From Paracoccaceae bacterium (GTDB taxonomy: Bacteria > Pseudomonadota > Alphaproteobacteria > Rhodobacterales > Rhodobacteraceae): a stretch of DNA of 58,850 nucleotides. This document shows positions 8,360 through 17,942 of the stretch, one piece after another. The notes below the pieces were generated by a model. That model ran no database searches. It saw only the letters and a list, made by a program, of their open reading frames with translations, and was not told the origin of the DNA. The stretch lies in contig JAGWVA010000020.1 of the NCBI GenBank assembly GCA_028875855.1, forward strand, positions 1 through 58,850. Direction: 5' to 3'. Each line of letters begins with the position of its first letter. Position 1 is the first letter of the stretch. A program made the position numbers and the translations under genes.

Positions 8360-9712
8360 GTGAAACGACCGATCCGCGTGATGGGGGCGATGGCCTGTGC
8401 GGCCGCGATCGCGGCCTGTGCTCCGAAACCCCTCATTCTGAAGGGGCCGCGCTTCGATCCGCGCACGCCGCTGGCCGAGGTGATGAAGGACGCCAACAAG
8501 CCCGACGCGCCCTCGCCCTCGACCGCGCCGAAAAACCGGGTGTTGCCGGCCAACCTGCCCGCGCCGATGGCCAATGCCGACTGGCCGCAGCGCATGGGCG
8601 GGCCGTCGCATCTGGCGCCGAACGTGGCCCTTGCAACGCCGTTGCAGCCGCTTTGGGTGGCCTCCATCGGCAAGCCCGACGACCGCCGCCACCGCATCAC
8701 AGCCGCCCCGGTCGTGGCGGGCGGGCGCATCTTCACGATGGACAGCCAGTCCACCGTCACGGCCACCTCGACGGACGGCAAGACGCTCTGGAGCGAGAAT
8801 GTCACCCCCGCGCGCGAACGCGCCTATGACACGGCGGGCGGCGGGCTTGCCTTCGGCAGCGGGCGGCTGTTCGTCGCCTCGGGCTTTGCCGAACTGAAGG
8901 CGCTGGACCCCGCGACGGGCAAGGTGCTCTGGACGCAGCGATTCCATGCGCCGATCGCGGGCACGCCCACGGTCGAGGGGCAGGTCGTCTATGTCGTCAC
9001 GCGCGATGCGACCGGTTGGGCGATCGACGCGGCCAGCGGCAAGGTGCGCTGGCAACTGGACGGCACGCCCTCGACCGCAGGCGTCACGGGCGGCGCGGGC
9101 CCCGCGCTGAGCGCGCGGTTCGCGATCCTGCCCTTCCCCTCGGGGCAGGTGCTCGGCGCCTTGAAGCCCGGCGGCACGCAGCTCTGGTCGCAGACCGTGG
9201 CGGGCGAGCGGATCGGCCAGGGCTATGCCTCGATCCGCGGCATCACCGGCGACCCGGTCGTCGCGGGCGATCGTATCTACGTTGGCAACGCCACCGGCGC
9301 CTTGATGGCGCTGAAAGGCAACACCGGCGAGGTGATCTGGTCCGCGCCGCACGGCGTGACGAGCCCCGTCGCCGTTGCGGGCGGGTCGGTTTACCTGATC
9401 TCGGATCTGGCAAGGCTCACCCGGCTTGACGCGCAGACGGGCGAGCCGGTCTGGGAACAGCAGCTTCCCTATTACGTGCCGGTGAAGAAGGAAAAGAACC
9501 GCCGCGACATCTATCCCCAGTTCGGGCCGATCCTCGCGGGCAGCAAGCTTGTCGTGGCCTCGGGCGACGGTCAGGTGCGGCTTTTCGATCCGGCCTCGGG
9601 CAAGGAGACGGGATCGGTCGCGCTTGGGGCGGGGGCGGCCAGCGATCCCGTGGTCGCGGGCGGCACGCTTTACGTGGTGACGCAGGACGGCAAACTTCGC
9701 GCTTTCCGCTGA
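8360..9712 (+). CDS. bamB: Outer membrane assembly lipoprotein BamB-like
   Basis: 450 residues from a GTG at 8360, preceded by GGAAGGGCAGGGA. The signal peptide ends in a lipobox (AIAAC) with Cys20 as the lipidated residue. The rest consists of repeated PQQ-type blades (TDGKTLWSENV, ATGKVLWTQRF, ASGKVRWQLDG, NTGEVIWSAPH, QTGEPVWEQQL), giving an eight-bladed beta-propeller like BamB, the scaffold of the BAM complex that inserts outer-membrane proteins. It sits between the yfgM-like gene and der, as in gammaproteobacteria. An upstream ATG at 8279 overlaps the previous gene and gives an unlikely N-terminus. Confidence 0.9.
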   Translation: MKRPIRVMGAMACAAAIAACAPKPLILKGPRFDPRTPLAEVMKDANKPDAPSPSTAPKNRVLPANLPAPMANADWPQRMGGPSHLAPNVALATPLQPLWVASIGKPDDRRHRITAAPVVAGGRIFTMDSQSTVTATSTDGKTLWSENVTPARERAYDTAGGGLAFGSGRLFVASGFAELKALDPATGKVLWTQRFHAPIAGTPTVEGQVVYVVTRDATGWAIDAASGKVRWQLDGTPSTAGVTGGAGPALSARFAILPFPSGQVLGALKPGGTQLWSQTVAGERIGQGYASIRGITGDPVVAGDRIYVGNATGALMALKGNTGEVIWSAPHGVTSPVAVAGGSVYLISDLARLTRLDAQTGEPVWEQQLPYYVPVKKEKNRRDIYPQFGPILAGSKLVVASGDGQVRLFDPASGKETGSVALGAGAASDPVVAGGTLYVVTQDGKLRAFR

Positions 9713-9757
9713 CCCCAAAGCCGTGTAACGGGGGCCTTTCGCCGTTTCGGAGGGACC

Positions 9758-11242
9758 ATGAGCTTTACCCTTGCCATCGTCGGGCGCCCGAACGTGGGCA
9801 AGTCCACGCTGTTCAACCGGCTGGTCGGCAAGCGTCTTGCGCTGGTCGATGACCAGCCGGGCGTCACGCGCGATCTGCGCGAAGGGGCGGCGCGGCTCGC
9901 GGACCTGCGCTTTACCGTCGTGGATACCGCAGGGCTTGAAGATGCGACCGACGACAGCCTTCAGGGCCGGATGCGGCGGCTGACGGAACGCGCGGTGGAC
10001 ATGGCCGATGTGTGCCTGTTCCTGATCGACGGACGGCAGGGGGTCACGGCCACGGACGAGGTCTTTGCCGACATCCTGCGCAAGCGCAACGCCCATGTCA
10101 TCCTTGGCGTGAACAAGGCCGAGGGCCGCGCGGGCGAGGGCGGGTTCCTGGAAGCCTATGCCCTTGGTCTGGGCGAGCCCGTGCGCCTTTCGGCTGAACA
10201 TGGCGAGGGGATGGACGACCTTTACCGCGTGCTCCAGCCGCTGGCCGATGCCTTTGCCGAACGCGCCAAGCTCGACGAGGCCGAGGCGCCGGTGGTGGAC
10301 GTGGACCTGCCCGAGGATTTCGAGCCGGGCGAGGACGAGGCCACCGCCGTCCCGATGCCGACGCGCAGCAAACCCTTGCAGATCGCCGTGATCGGGCGGC
10401 CGAACGCGGGGAAATCCACGCTCATCAACCGCATCATCGGCGAGGATCGGTTGCTCACGGGCCCGGAGGCGGGGATCACCCGCGACGCGATCTCGGTGGC
10501 GAGCGACTGGCAGGGCACGCCGGTGCGGATCTTCGATACGGCCGGCATGCGCAAGCGCGCGCGGGTGACCGACAAGCTGGAAAAGCTGTCGGTCGCGGAC
10601 GGCCTGCGCGCCGTGCGCTTTGCCGAGGTGGTGGTGGTCCTGCTGGATGTCGAGATCCCGTTCGAGACGCAGGACCTGCGCATCGCGGACTTTGCCGAGA
10701 CCGAGGGCCGCGCCGTCGTGATCGCGGTGAACAAGTGGGACAAGGAAGACGACAAGCAGGAGAAGCTGGCCGAGCTGAAGGCGATGTTCGAACGCCTGCT
10801 GCCGCAGCTCAGGGGCGCGCCGCTCGTCACCGTCTCGGCGCTGACGGGGCGGGGGCTCGACCGGCTGCACGACGCGATCATCCGCGCCTACCAGACCTGG
10901 AACGCGCGGGTCGGCACCTCGAAGCTGAACCAGTGGTTGCAGGCCATGGTCGAGGCGCATCCGCCGCCGGCGCCGGGCGGGCGGCGCATCCGACTGCGCT
11001 ACATGACGCAGGTGAAGACGCGGCCGCCGGGCTTCGTCATCATGTGTTCGCATCCCGACGAGTTGCCCGACAGCTACAAACGATATCTCATCAATGGGTT
11101 GCGAGCCGATTTTAATCTTCCCGGCACGCCGATCCGGCTGTTCCTGCGCTCGCAGGGCGACAAGAACCCCTACCGGGAACGGAAGTTCCACACGCCGTCC
11201 CGGCTCAGGAAGCACACCGGCAAGGGCCCGGTGAAGGGCTAG
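9758..11242 (+). CDS. der: Ribosome biogenesis GTPase Der (EngA)
   Basis: 494 residues with two tandem GTPase domains. The first P-loop is GRPNVGKS at residues 9-16 and the second is GRPNAGKS near 213, each followed by DTAG and NK[AW]-type motifs (GVNKAEG, AVNKWDK). The C-terminal KH-like domain ([20 protein letters not shown]) is complete. Der acts in 50S subunit maturation. The acidic linker between the GTPase domains ([14 protein letters not shown]) is normal. It follows bamB by 45 bp with an SD-like CGGAGGG and closes the three-gene plus-strand run. Confidence 0.97.
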   Translation: MSFTLAIVGRPNVGKSTLFNRLVGKRLALVDDQPGVTRDLREGAARLADLRFTVVDTAGLEDATDDSLQGRMRRLTERAVDMADVCLFLIDGRQGVTATDEVFADILRKRNAHVILGVNKAEGRAGEGGFLEAYALGLGEPVRLSAEHGEGMDDLYRVLQPLADAFAERAKLDEAEAPVVDVDLPEDFEPGEDEATAVPMPTRSKPLQIAVIGRPNAGKSTLINRIIGEDRLLTGPEAGITRDAISVASDWQGTPVRIFDTAGMRKRARVTDKLEKLSVADGLRAVRFAEVVVVLLDVEIPFETQDLRIADFAETEGRAVVIAVNKWDKEDDKQEKLAELKAMFERLLPQLRGAPLVTVSALTGRGLDRLHDAIIRAYQTWNARVGTSKLNQWLQAMVEAHPPPAPGGRRIRLRYMTQVKTRPPGFVIMCSHPDELPDSYKRYLINGLRADFNLPGTPIRLFLRSQGDKNPYRERKFHTPSRLRKHTGKGPVKG

Positions 11243-11250
11243 GCGTCGCG

Positions 11251-11296
11251 GCGGGGGTTCCACCCCCGCACCCCCGGGATATTTGGGCCAAGATGA
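11251..11296. repeat. GC-rich intergenic hairpin element (Rhodobacterales-type)
   Basis: GCGGGGGT-TCC-ACCCCCGC (11251-11269) is a perfect 8-bp stem with a 3-base loop, followed by ACCCCCGGGATATTTGGGCCAAGATGAAG. From memory, this hairpin plus GATATTT tail is frequent between genes in Rhodobacterales genomes. It lies between the convergent der and TetR genes, where it could act as a transcription end or processing site. The + side lacks a clear T-run. Confidence 0.55.
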
Positions 11297-11301
11297 AGGG
11301 C

Positions 11302-11919
11302 CTAGCAGTCCGGGGGCAGCAGCCCGAGGCCGCGCAGGTAGATGCCGATGCCGGTTTCCAGCAGTTCCTCGGGCGGGAAGGGCGCGCGGGTGCCGGGGGC
11401 GCCGCGGGCGAAAAGCTCGACCACGCCATGGCTCATCGCCCAGATATGGGCCGAGAACATCGCCGCGGGGGGGCGTTTCTCCGGGGGGATATGTTCCGAC
11501 AGGCGGCGCGCGGCCTCTTCCAGCACCGCGCGCGCGCGGGCGGCGACGGCGGCAAGCTGGGGCGTCGCATTAACCGAGATCCCGGATTCGAACATCGCCA
11601 TGTAATGCCCCGGATAGCGCCGAGCGAAGGCGAGATAGGCGCGGCCGGTCGCCTCGAAGGCGGCAAGCGCGGTGGGCTGGCCGTCGTTGAAGGCGTATTC
11701 CATGAGACCGGCGAAGATCTCGTAGCCCTGGCGCGCGATCTCGGCCATCAGGTCGTCGCGGCCGTCGAAATGGCGATAGACCGCGGCCGGCGTCACGCCC
11801 GCGGCCTTGGCCGCTTCGGAGAGCGTGAAGCCCTGCGGACCCTTTTCGGCAATGAGCCGCAGCGCGGCCTCGATCAGGGCGGCGCGCAGGTTGCCGTGGT
11901 GATAGCCGGCCTTAGCCAT
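11302..11919 (-). CDS. TetR/AcrR family transcriptional regulator
   Basis: 205 residues. The N-terminal helix-turn-helix domain spans about 8-55: [41 protein letters not shown]. The C-terminal ligand-binding domain contains [18 protein letters not shown], a pattern seen in the TetR WHG/TetR_C_13 subgroup. The ligand is not predictable. The start overlaps the ppk2 stop by 8 bp, so it is translated from the same mRNA and may respond to a signal connected with the upstream genes. No clear operator is visible nearby. Confidence 0.9.
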   Translation of the reverse strand: MAKAGYHHGNLRAALIEAALRLIAEKGPQGFTLSEAAKAAGVTPAAVYRHFDGRDDLMAEIARQGYEIFAGLMEYAFNDGQPTALAAFEATGRAYLAFARRYPGHYMAMFESGISVNATPQLAAVAARARAVLEEAARRLSEHIPPEKRPPAAMFSAHIWAMSHGVVELFARGAPGTRAPFPPEELLETGIGIYLRGLGLLPPDC

Positions 11920-12781
11920 TCAGCAGGTCCGGCCCCCCGCAGATCGCGGTGTCGATCGTGCCGATGGCGTCATGATCCTGGCCCTTGTAGTCGAACTTGC
12001 CGAGGATCGTCTGGATCGCGGCGAGGCGCGCGCGTTTCTTGTCGTCGCTGAGGATCACCGTCCAGGGCGCGCCCGCGCGATGCGAGCGTTTCAGCGTCTC
12101 GTCGATGGCGGCGGTGTAGTCATCCCACTTCTTCAGCCCCTCGATGTCGATCTCGGAGAGCTTCCACTGTTTCAGCGGGTCGCGCTCGCGGTCGAGGAAG
12201 CGCTTGAGTTGCTCGGCGCGGTCCACCGAGAGCCAGAACTTGATGAGCACGAAGCCCTCGTCGATCAGCATCTCCTCGAACTGGGGAAGCTGGAAGAAGA
12301 AATGTTCGCGCTGCTGGTCGGTGCAGAAGCCGAAGACCTTTTCCACAACGCCCCGGTTATACCATGAGCGGTCGAAGAGCGTGATCCCGCCCGCGGGCGG
12401 CAGCCATTCGATGTAGCGCTGGAAATACCATTCGCGGCTTTCGCGGTCGGTGGGCTTTTGCAGCGCCGCGATGGTGCAGATGCGGGGGTTGAGGTTCTCG
12501 GTCACGCGGCGGATCGTGCCGCCCTTGCCGGCGGCGTCGCGCCCCTCGAACAGCACCACCAGCCGCTTGCCGGTGTCGCGGATATGGGCCTGCAGCTTGG
12601 CCAGTTCGATCTGCAGCCGGCCCATGTGGTCTTCGTAGTCCTTGTCCTTCATCTCCTCGGCGTAGGGGTAGGACTTCGATGAGATGTCATGCTTGTTCGC
12701 CCTCTCGATCGCCTTGCGGATGTGATCGGGGGCTTCCTTCTCAAGGTATTTCGTGATCGCGCCGCCGAAGGGAAGGGTCAT
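11912..12781 (-). CDS. ppk2: Polyphosphate kinase 2
   Basis: 289 residues, the usual length of a one-domain PPK2. It transfers phosphate between polyphosphate and nucleoside diphosphates. Walker A is [12 protein letters not shown] at residues 79-90; the lid/Walker B region is [18 protein letters not shown]; the [12 protein letters not shown] and [13 protein letters not shown] segments are characteristic. One domain with these motifs suggests class I (NDP-phosphorylating), but class cannot be fixed by eye. It lies 41 bp downstream of an alpha/beta hydrolase on the same strand and overlaps the TetR gene. Confidence 0.93.
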   Translation of the reverse strand: MTLPFGGAITKYLEKEAPDHIRKAIERANKHDISSKSYPYAEEMKDKDYEDHMGRLQIELAKLQAHIRDTGKRLVVLFEGRDAAGKGGTIRRVTENLNPRICTIAALQKPTDRESREWYFQRYIEWLPPAGGITLFDRSWYNRGVVEKVFGFCTDQQREHFFFQLPQFEEMLIDEGFVLIKFWLSVDRAEQLKRFLDRERDPLKQWKLSEIDIEGLKKWDDYTAAIDETLKRSHRAGAPWTVILSDDKKRARLAAIQTILGKFDYKGQDHDAIGTIDTAICGGPDLLNG

Positions 12782-12822
12782 GGGGTCACCTCGCTTTGCG
12801 ACCAGTATGGCGATCGGGCCGG

Positions 12823-13773
12823 TCAGCGCAATCCGGCGCGGGCGGCGGCGCGGTGGATCGCGGCGATCACGTCGTCGGGGCGGGTGTGATGGGGCATGTG
12901 GCCCGCGCCTTCGAGCCGCGTCAGCACCGCGCCGGGGATCTGGCGCGACAGCGGTTCGGAATGGATGTCCATCGGAACGATCGTGTCGGCCGTGCCGTGC
13001 ACGATCTCCACGGGCAGGTCGAGCCCGGGGTAAAGCGGGGCCATCTCGCGCACATGGGGCAGCAGGCCGTTCACCTGAAGCGCATTTTCCGCAAGCACAA
13101 GCCGGCGGATCGTCAGCGGCACGCCCACGTAGTCGGTATAGCCCCGCGGCACGGCTTCGGGGGCAAAGATTTCGGTGATCGTGGTCACGATCTGCCCGTG
13201 GCTTGCAAAGGCGGTCACGAGCGGGATCACGGCGCTGCGCCCGATCCGGCTGGAGGTGAGCTGATACCAGCGCCCCAGGGTCCCGGGCCAGGGGTTCGAG
13301 GCGCCCGAGACGATCACGAGGCCCGCGGTGTCGTCGGGCGCGGTCAGCGCCCAGCCAAGCGCCACCGCCCCGCCGTAGCTTTGACCGAGGACAAGGGGGC
13401 GCGTCAGGCCCAGTTCGGCCGCCGCCGCCTGAAGGTGGCGCGCCTGCGCGCGGGGGTCATGGCCGTCGGGGATCGGGTCGGACCAGCCAAGGCCGGGCCG
13501 GTCGAAGGCGGTCACGCGGTAGTCGCCCTTGAGCCGGTCCACGAGGTGAAACGTGAATTCCCGCGTATTGCCCGAGGCGCCGTGCAGCAGGACGAGGTCC
13601 GGCCCCTTGCCCTCGGTATGGGCATGGACGCGCGCGCCGTTCACGGTCAGAAGCCGCCCTGTCGGCGGAAAGTCCTTAAGCGCCTGCACCTCGCGCCGTT
13701 TGGCGCGGCGCTCGGTGACGGCGACGAAGGTGCTCGTCAGCGTGCCGATCAGGAGAAGCTCAAGCGCGGCCAA
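12823..13773 (-). CDS. Membrane-anchored alpha/beta hydrolase
   Basis: 316 residues if started at the TTG at 13773, which overlaps the last codons of metA; the frame is also open to an ATG at 13842, well inside metA. The N-terminus ([18 protein letters not shown]) looks like a membrane anchor. The hydrolase core shows [12 protein letters not shown] (oxyanion loop), GQSYGGAV (nucleophile Ser), [11 protein letters not shown], and a late EGAGHMPHH for the catalytic histidine. Substrate unknown. The overlap with metA suggests translational coupling, although no role in methionine synthesis is implied. The start is the uncertain point. Confidence 0.82.
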   Translation of the reverse strand: MAALELLLIGTLTSTFVAVTERRAKRREVQALKDFPPTGRLLTVNGARVHAHTEGKGPDLVLLHGASGNTREFTFHLVDRLKGDYRVTAFDRPGLGWSDPIPDGHDPRAQARHLQAAAAELGLTRPLVLGQSYGGAVALGWALTAPDDTAGLVIVSGASNPWPGTLGRWYQLTSSRIGRSAVIPLVTAFASHGQIVTTITEIFAPEAVPRGYTDYVGVPLTIRRLVLAENALQVNGLLPHVREMAPLYPGLDLPVEIVHGTADTIVPMDIHSEPLSRQIPGAVLTRLEGAGHMPHHTRPDDVIAAIHRAAARAGLR

Positions 13774-14680
13774 TTTCGGACAGGTCGTAAGGCGTGGTCT
13801 GGTAGATCTCGTTGATCCAGTTGCCGTAAAGCAGATGCGCATGGCTGCGCCAGCGGTTGAGCGGCTTACGCGACGGATCGTCGTCGGGGTAGTAGTTCGC
13901 TGGCACGTTGATCGGCGTGCCCGAGGCCACGTCGCGGTCGTATTCCTGCTTCAGCGTGTCATTGTCGTATTCGAAATGGTTGAACACATAAAGCGCCCGG
14001 TGGCCCGGGTCGTCCACGAGGCAGGGCCCCGTGTCGTCCGAGGCGATCAGCGTGGTCAGGCCCGGCGCGGCGTCGATCTCGTCCTGCCGCATCTCGGTCC
14101 AGCGGCTGACGGGCACCAGCACGTCATCCGAGAAGCCGCGCAGATAGGGCGAAGACGGCACCATGACCTTGTGGCGGAAGCAGCCGAAGGCCTTGTGGTC
14201 GAGCATGTGCTTTTTCACGCCGTGGAAATGGTTGATCATCGCCATGCCGCCCCAGCAGACGCCGAAGGTCGCATGCACGTTGGTCTGGGTCCAGTCCATG
14301 ACCTCGCAAAGCTCGTCCCAATAGGTGACCTCTTCGAAGGGCAGATGCTCGATCGGGGCGCCGGTGATGATGAGGCCGTCGAACTTCTCGTCCTTCACCT
14401 CCTGAAAGGGGCGGTAGAAGGCCTCCATATGCTCGGGGGCGGTGTGCTTGGACACGTGTTCCGTCATCTTGATCAGGCGGAAGTCGATCTGGATCGGCGT
14501 CGCGCCGATCAGGCGGGCGAACTGCGTCTCGGTCTGGATCTTCTTCGGCATCAGGTTCAAGAGCCCGATCTTGAGCGGGCGGATGTCCTGCCGCGCGGCG
14601 CGGGTCTCGGTCATCACCATGACGCCTTCCTGCGACAGGATGTCGAAGGCGGGAAGGGTCTCGGGCAGGGTGATGGGCAT
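13760..14680 (-). CDS. metA: Homoserine O-acyltransferase MetA (predicted acetyltransferase)
   Basis: 306 residues, normal length. It acylates homoserine at the start of methionine synthesis. The catalytic Cys142 lies in GVCWGGM, with the histidine and glutamate in FNHFEYD near 235-237. Residue 111 is Glu ([13 protein letters not shown]); in this family Glu111 goes with acetyl-CoA use and Gly111 with succinyl-CoA, so homoserine O-acetyltransferase is the better name. Only 35 bp separate it from the upstream ATPase gene, too little for a SAM-II riboswitch. It overlaps the hydrolase gene downstream. Confidence 0.95.
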   Translation of the reverse strand: MPITLPETLPAFDILSQEGVMVMTETRAARQDIRPLKIGLLNLMPKKIQTETQFARLIGATPIQIDFRLIKMTEHVSKHTAPEHMEAFYRPFQEVKDEKFDGLIITGAPIEHLPFEEVTYWDELCEVMDWTQTNVHATFGVCWGGMAMINHFHGVKKHMLDHKAFGCFRHKVMVPSSPYLRGFSDDVLVPVSRWTEMRQDEIDAAPGLTTLIASDDTGPCLVDDPGHRALYVFNHFEYDNDTLKQEYDRDVASGTPINVPANYYPDDDPSRKPLNRWRSHAHLLYGNWINEIYQTTPYDLSEIGRA

Positions 14681-14715
14681 GTCTTTCTCCGGGGCTGACA
14701 GCGGAGTTAGGGCGT

Positions 14716-15579
14716 TTACCGCGCCCTCTCAAGGGCTTGGGCGACAAGATCAGTGAAATCGTCCGGGCTTTTGATGCGCGCGACCTCTTCGGCGGTGACC
14801 GTGACGCCCCAGTTCTCGGCCATCGCCGCATAGCGCGGCTGGCGATGGGCCAGAAGCTGGGCGTAGCCCCACCGCAGGAAGGCGTCGGGATCGACCGCCT
14901 CCGGCGTCAGGCGGTTCTGCGTCAGGTAGCGGTCCCAGATCTCGGCCAGAAACTCCGGCTGGTAATACATGGGCTTCGGGGCGCGGTCGAAGCGGCGGAT
15001 GAGGTCGGCGGTGTTGGACTCCGCCCCCTTGATCCAGACCATCAGCAGGTTCCCCGACAGCGCGGTCAGGACGGGGTCGCGCGGGTCGGACGGGTCCACC
15101 ACCTCGCAGATCGAGCCGCCCGAGTCGCAGATGAAATTGTCGTAGGCGTAGATGCTCTTCGCCCTCTCGATGAAATGGGGCGTGTCCAGCAGCGCCGAGA
15201 CCTCGGCCTGGCGGTGTTCTTCCTGCCGGCGGCGGTATTCGGCGATGGCAAGCCCGCCCTTCGACGGGTCGCCCGGCTTGCCGAGGTAGGTCGAAAGGGG
15301 GGCAAGGTTGTCGAAGGTGATGTTGGAGGCGATATAGACGCTGTCGGTCATCAGCAGTTCGCGCAAGAGCGGAACCTTCATCGCCTCGCGCTTGAAATTG
15401 TCCGAGATCAGCTCGCCCATGTAGCGGGTGCCGATGCGGTAATCGACGGAATAGTGGAACCAGCCGCCACCTTCGCGCAGCATGTTCGACACATGGGTCT
15501 TGCCCAGCCCCGACATGCCGAAAAGCAGCACGCGCTTGCCCTTGGCCTCCCGCCATTCCGCTGCACTCTGGTAGATCAT
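14716..15579 (-). CDS. P-loop ATPase/kinase-like protein of unknown role
   Basis: 287 residues from the ATG at 15579 ([17 protein letters not shown]), which has GGACGG about six bases upstream; an in-frame ATG at 15585 is equally possible, and one at 15636 gives a poor N-terminus. Walker A is GMSGLGKT at residues 21-28, followed by HVSNMLR. Further conserved-looking features are a [16 protein letters not shown] segment and [16 protein letters not shown], perhaps the Walker B region. I recall near-identical proteins annotated only as ATPase in Rhodobacterales. It sits immediately upstream of metA (35 bp) and downstream of an EamA exporter. Confidence 0.8.
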   Translation of the reverse strand: MIYQSAAEWREAKGKRVLLFGMSGLGKTHVSNMLREGGGWFHYSVDYRIGTRYMGELISDNFKREAMKVPLLRELLMTDSVYIASNITFDNLAPLSTYLGKPGDPSKGGLAIAEYRRRQEEHRQAEVSALLDTPHFIERAKSIYAYDNFICDSGGSICEVVDPSDPRDPVLTALSGNLLMVWIKGAESNTADLIRRFDRAPKPMYYQPEFLAEIWDRYLTQNRLTPEAVDPDAFLRWGYAQLLAHRQPRYAAMAENWGVTVTAEEVARIKSPDDFTDLVAQALERAR

Positions 15580-15610
15580 CGCCATCCGTCCGGTTTGTCC
15601 GGACACCGGG

Positions 15611-16555
15611 TTAGCGTTCTTGACCGGAAAGTTCACGCGGTTTCTTGGGGGGCAGGCGCAGCCGGCGCAGGATGCGGCCGTCGATCACCAGAAGCCCGCA
15701 GGCCAGCAGCACAAAGCCGAGATAGGCGCGGGGATGCAGCGCCTCGCCGAAGACAAGCGCCCCCAGCACGATGGCGATGGGCGCCACCAGCAGCGTCACA
15801 AGGCTTGCATTGCCCGCGCCCGCGGCCGCGATGACGCGGTAGTAAAGCAGATAGGCCCCCGCGGTCGCGGCCAGCGCAAGGTAGGCCAGTCCGAACCAGA
15901 CGCCCGGCGCATGGGGCAGGGCAGGCACGCCATCGTGCCAGAGCGCCAGCGGCACCATCACGAGCGACGAGCCCGCGAGCATGCCGGCCGTCACCACCTG
16001 CGGCTTGATCCCCCGCGTATTGGCCCGCGCAAAGGCGCCCGCGCAGGCATAGGAGAGCGAGGCCCCAAGCACCGCCAGTTGCGACAGCGAGGTGATGTCG
16101 AAGTGGCGCAGCTCGGCAAGGCCGATGGCCGTCGTCACCCCGACAAAGCCAAGCGCCACGCCCGCGCCCTTGCGCGCGCTCAGCCGTTCGTCGGCAAAGA
16201 CCAGGCTTGCGATCAGCACGCCGAAAATCGCGGTTGCCGCGTTCAGGATCGAGGCGAGCCCGGAGGGTATGCGCAGTTCGCCCCAGGTGATGAGCGAGAA
16301 GGGGATGGCGTTGTTCAGGATGCCGAGAACGAGGAAGGCCAGCCAGACGCGCGGCTCGCGCGGGAGGGGCAGGCGTCGGACAAGCACGTAGCCCCACAGC
16401 ACGAGCGCCGCGCCCGCCACGCGCACGGCGACGGTGGTGAAGACGCCCACCTCCTCCAGCGCAAGGCGGATCGACAGGAACGACCCGCCCCATATCAGCG
16501 ACAGCAGGAAGAGTTCGGCCCAGGCGCGGGGGGAGAGGGAGATCTGCGGTTTCAT
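15611..16555 (-). CDS. EamA/DMT family transporter
   Basis: 314 residues with about ten hydrophobic helices in two homologous halves, as in EamA (RhaT/YdcZ) drug/metabolite exporters. The motif LIWGGSFLSIRLALEEVGVFTTVAVR in helix 1-2 and VAPIAIVLGALVFGEALHPRAYLGFVLLACGLLVI near the end are typical. The start is the ATG at 16555 (MKPQISLSPRAW); 17 upstream in-frame codons are not family-like. Likely an inner-membrane efflux carrier; the substrate cannot be told. It ends 31 bp before the ATPase-metA-hydrolase run. Confidence 0.9.
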   Translation of the reverse strand: MKPQISLSPRAWAELFLLSLIWGGSFLSIRLALEEVGVFTTVAVRVAGAALVLWGYVLVRRLPLPREPRVWLAFLVLGILNNAIPFSLITWGELRIPSGLASILNAATAIFGVLIASLVFADERLSARKGAGVALGFVGVTTAIGLAELRHFDITSLSQLAVLGASLSYACAGAFARANTRGIKPQVVTAGMLAGSSLVMVPLALWHDGVPALPHAPGVWFGLAYLALAATAGAYLLYYRVIAAAGAGNASLVTLLVAPIAIVLGALVFGEALHPRAYLGFVLLACGLLVIDGRILRRLRLPPKKPRELSGQER

Positions 16556-16610
16556 ATCCGCCTTCTTCCCCAAAGCCGGGGCAAGCGCGAGCCGAATCTT
16601 GCGCAAAGAC

Positions 16611-16640
16611 GAAAAAGCCCCGCCGGTCGGGCGGGGCTTT
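16611..16640 (-). terminator. Rho-independent terminator of the FadL-type gene
   Basis: AAAGCCCCGCC (16614-16624) pairs with GGCGGGGCTTT (16630-16640), an 11-bp stem with a 5-base loop. On the minus strand it ends in a TTTTTC run. It lies 21 bp after the stop of the outer-membrane protein gene. Confidence 0.85.
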
Positions 16641-16660
16641 GGTCAAAAGGGTCCGGCGGA

Positions 16661-17770
16661 TCAGAAGGTAAAGCCGACCTTCACGCCCACGCTGATCGCG
16701 TGGTTGCCCGAGAACGTGGCCCGCGCGGTGTTGCTGGTCTGCGCCTGCGCGTCGCCCAGCACCGTGTAGTTCACGCCCGTGGTCACCTTCACGTTGCCCT
16801 GCGTGTAGATCGCCGCAAGGCTCAGGCCGTAGTTGCCGTTCGTCGGCGCCAGCGGGGAGACAAGCGACTTGCCCTTGGGTTCGTAATTGACCGCGATCGC
16901 GCCCGACCAGGTGTCGGTGAACTTGTGGCCAAGGCCCAGAGTGTAATCCGTGGTGTCCTGCAGGTTCACAAGGCCACCGCCGGTCAGGCCGTAGAAGGTC
17001 TTGGGATTGATCTGGAACTGGCTCCACCGCGCCCAGCGGATCGAGCCGAAGACGAGCGTGGACTTGTTTACCCCGCTCTGGAATTCCAGGTTCCAGCTTT
17101 CGGGCGTGTTCACCGGGGTGGGCGTGGTGCCGATGGTGCCGCCCTTCAGCGTCTCGACCGTGCCGAAGTTGTGCTTGATCGACGAATTGTAGGTCAGATC
17201 CACGCGCAGCGCGTATTCCGGGATCTCGTAGGCGACGCCCAGCAGATAGCCGGTGGCCGTGTTGCTTTTCAGATCGACGTTGTAGCCGTTGACCCCGCCA
17301 TAGGCCAGCCCGCCCAGCGTGATGTTGCCGCTGGCCTGTTCGACCCGCAGACCGCCGATGACGCTGAAGTTCTTGTTCAGCTTGTAGCGCAGGACGCCGG
17401 TCAGATCGTTCGTGGTGGCGCTGGCCTTGGTGCCGCCAAGCGCGACCGAGCCCGCCGTGCTATAGGTCGTGTCGGCGCCGAAGCCCTGATCGAGGATGAT
17501 CGCATAGGACAGCTTGTCGGTCAGGTCCTGCTTGAGCGACAGCGAGGGCAGCACGAAGCTTCCCGCGACGTTCCCCGTCTTCTTGCCGCCGAACAGCGCG
17601 ACGTCCTGACCGCTGACCGACGGGTTCACCGACCCGAAGCCGAGCTCGGCGTAATTTCCCTTCTGAAACAGCGGCGAGAGCCACTGGCCCGACCGGTCGA
17701 TGCCGCCGGCATGGGCCGCGCCCGCTCCGGCAACGGCAAGACCCGCCGCCAGGATGATCTTGGTCTTCAT
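16661..17770 (-). CDS. OMPP1/FadL/TodX family outer membrane protein
   Basis: 369 residues. A cleavable signal peptide (MKTKIILAAGLAVAGAGAAHA, cut before GGIDRSGQ) is followed by alternating beta strands and a terminal aromatic residue (VGFTF), as expected for a 14-strand barrel. GGIDRSGQWLSPLFQKGNYAELGFG and the AIILDQGFGADTTY region match FadL-type long-chain fatty acid/hydrocarbon porins. The start is the ATG at 17770, with GGGAGGGGAC just upstream. Stands alone, with its own terminator downstream and several inverted repeats upstream (17851-17922) that suggest dedicated control. Confidence 0.88.
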   Translation of the reverse strand: MKTKIILAAGLAVAGAGAAHAGGIDRSGQWLSPLFQKGNYAELGFGSVNPSVSGQDVALFGGKKTGNVAGSFVLPSLSLKQDLTDKLSYAIILDQGFGADTTYSTAGSVALGGTKASATTNDLTGVLRYKLNKNFSVIGGLRVEQASGNITLGGLAYGGVNGYNVDLKSNTATGYLLGVAYEIPEYALRVDLTYNSSIKHNFGTVETLKGGTIGTTPTPVNTPESWNLEFQSGVNKSTLVFGSIRWARWSQFQINPKTFYGLTGGGLVNLQDTTDYTLGLGHKFTDTWSGAIAVNYEPKGKSLVSPLAPTNGNYGLSLAAIYTQGNVKVTTGVNYTVLGDAQAQTSNTARATFSGNHAISVGVKVGFTF

Positions 17771-17850
17771 AGTCCCCTCCCTATGGTGTGGTCTTCGCCA
17801 CACGATCCCGTGTCGAAACGCTAGGGCAGGTTCCGTGAATCGGTCAATTC

Positions 17851-17865
17851 CTGACGCCGCGTCAG
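17851..17865. promoter_or_regulatory. Perfect palindrome CTGACGC-C-GCGTCAG upstream of the FadL-type gene
   Basis: A 15-bp inverted repeat with a single central base, 81 bp upstream of the start at 17770. Position and symmetry suit a dimeric repressor such as a TetR or GntR protein, but no regulator is adjacent. Confidence 0.4.
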
Positions 17866-17902
17866 CGCGCCGGGAACGATTCGAACGTCACGTCATATGG
17901 TG

Positions 17903-17922
17903 TGTGACGGTGACATGTCACA
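17903..17922. promoter_or_regulatory. Inverted repeat TGTGAC-N8-GTCACA
   Basis: Two perfect 6-bp arms within a cluster of GTCA/TGAC half-sites (17885-17922), between the sulfatase stop (17943) and the FadL-type gene. Possibly a CRP-family or other dimeric operator; it could equally be a weak transcription end for the sulfatase gene. Function inferred only from symmetry. Confidence 0.3.
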
Positions 17923-17942
17923 GGAATCCGCCGCGCCTTCGC

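Noticed and set aside
8243-11263. 1006-codon open frame on the minus strand
   Set aside because: It runs antisense to bamB and der, which have intact family motifs. The translation has no domain signature.
14681-14715. SAM-II riboswitch before metA, as is common in alphaproteobacteria
   Set aside because: Only 35 bp separate metA from the upstream gene, and the SAM-II core sequence is not there.
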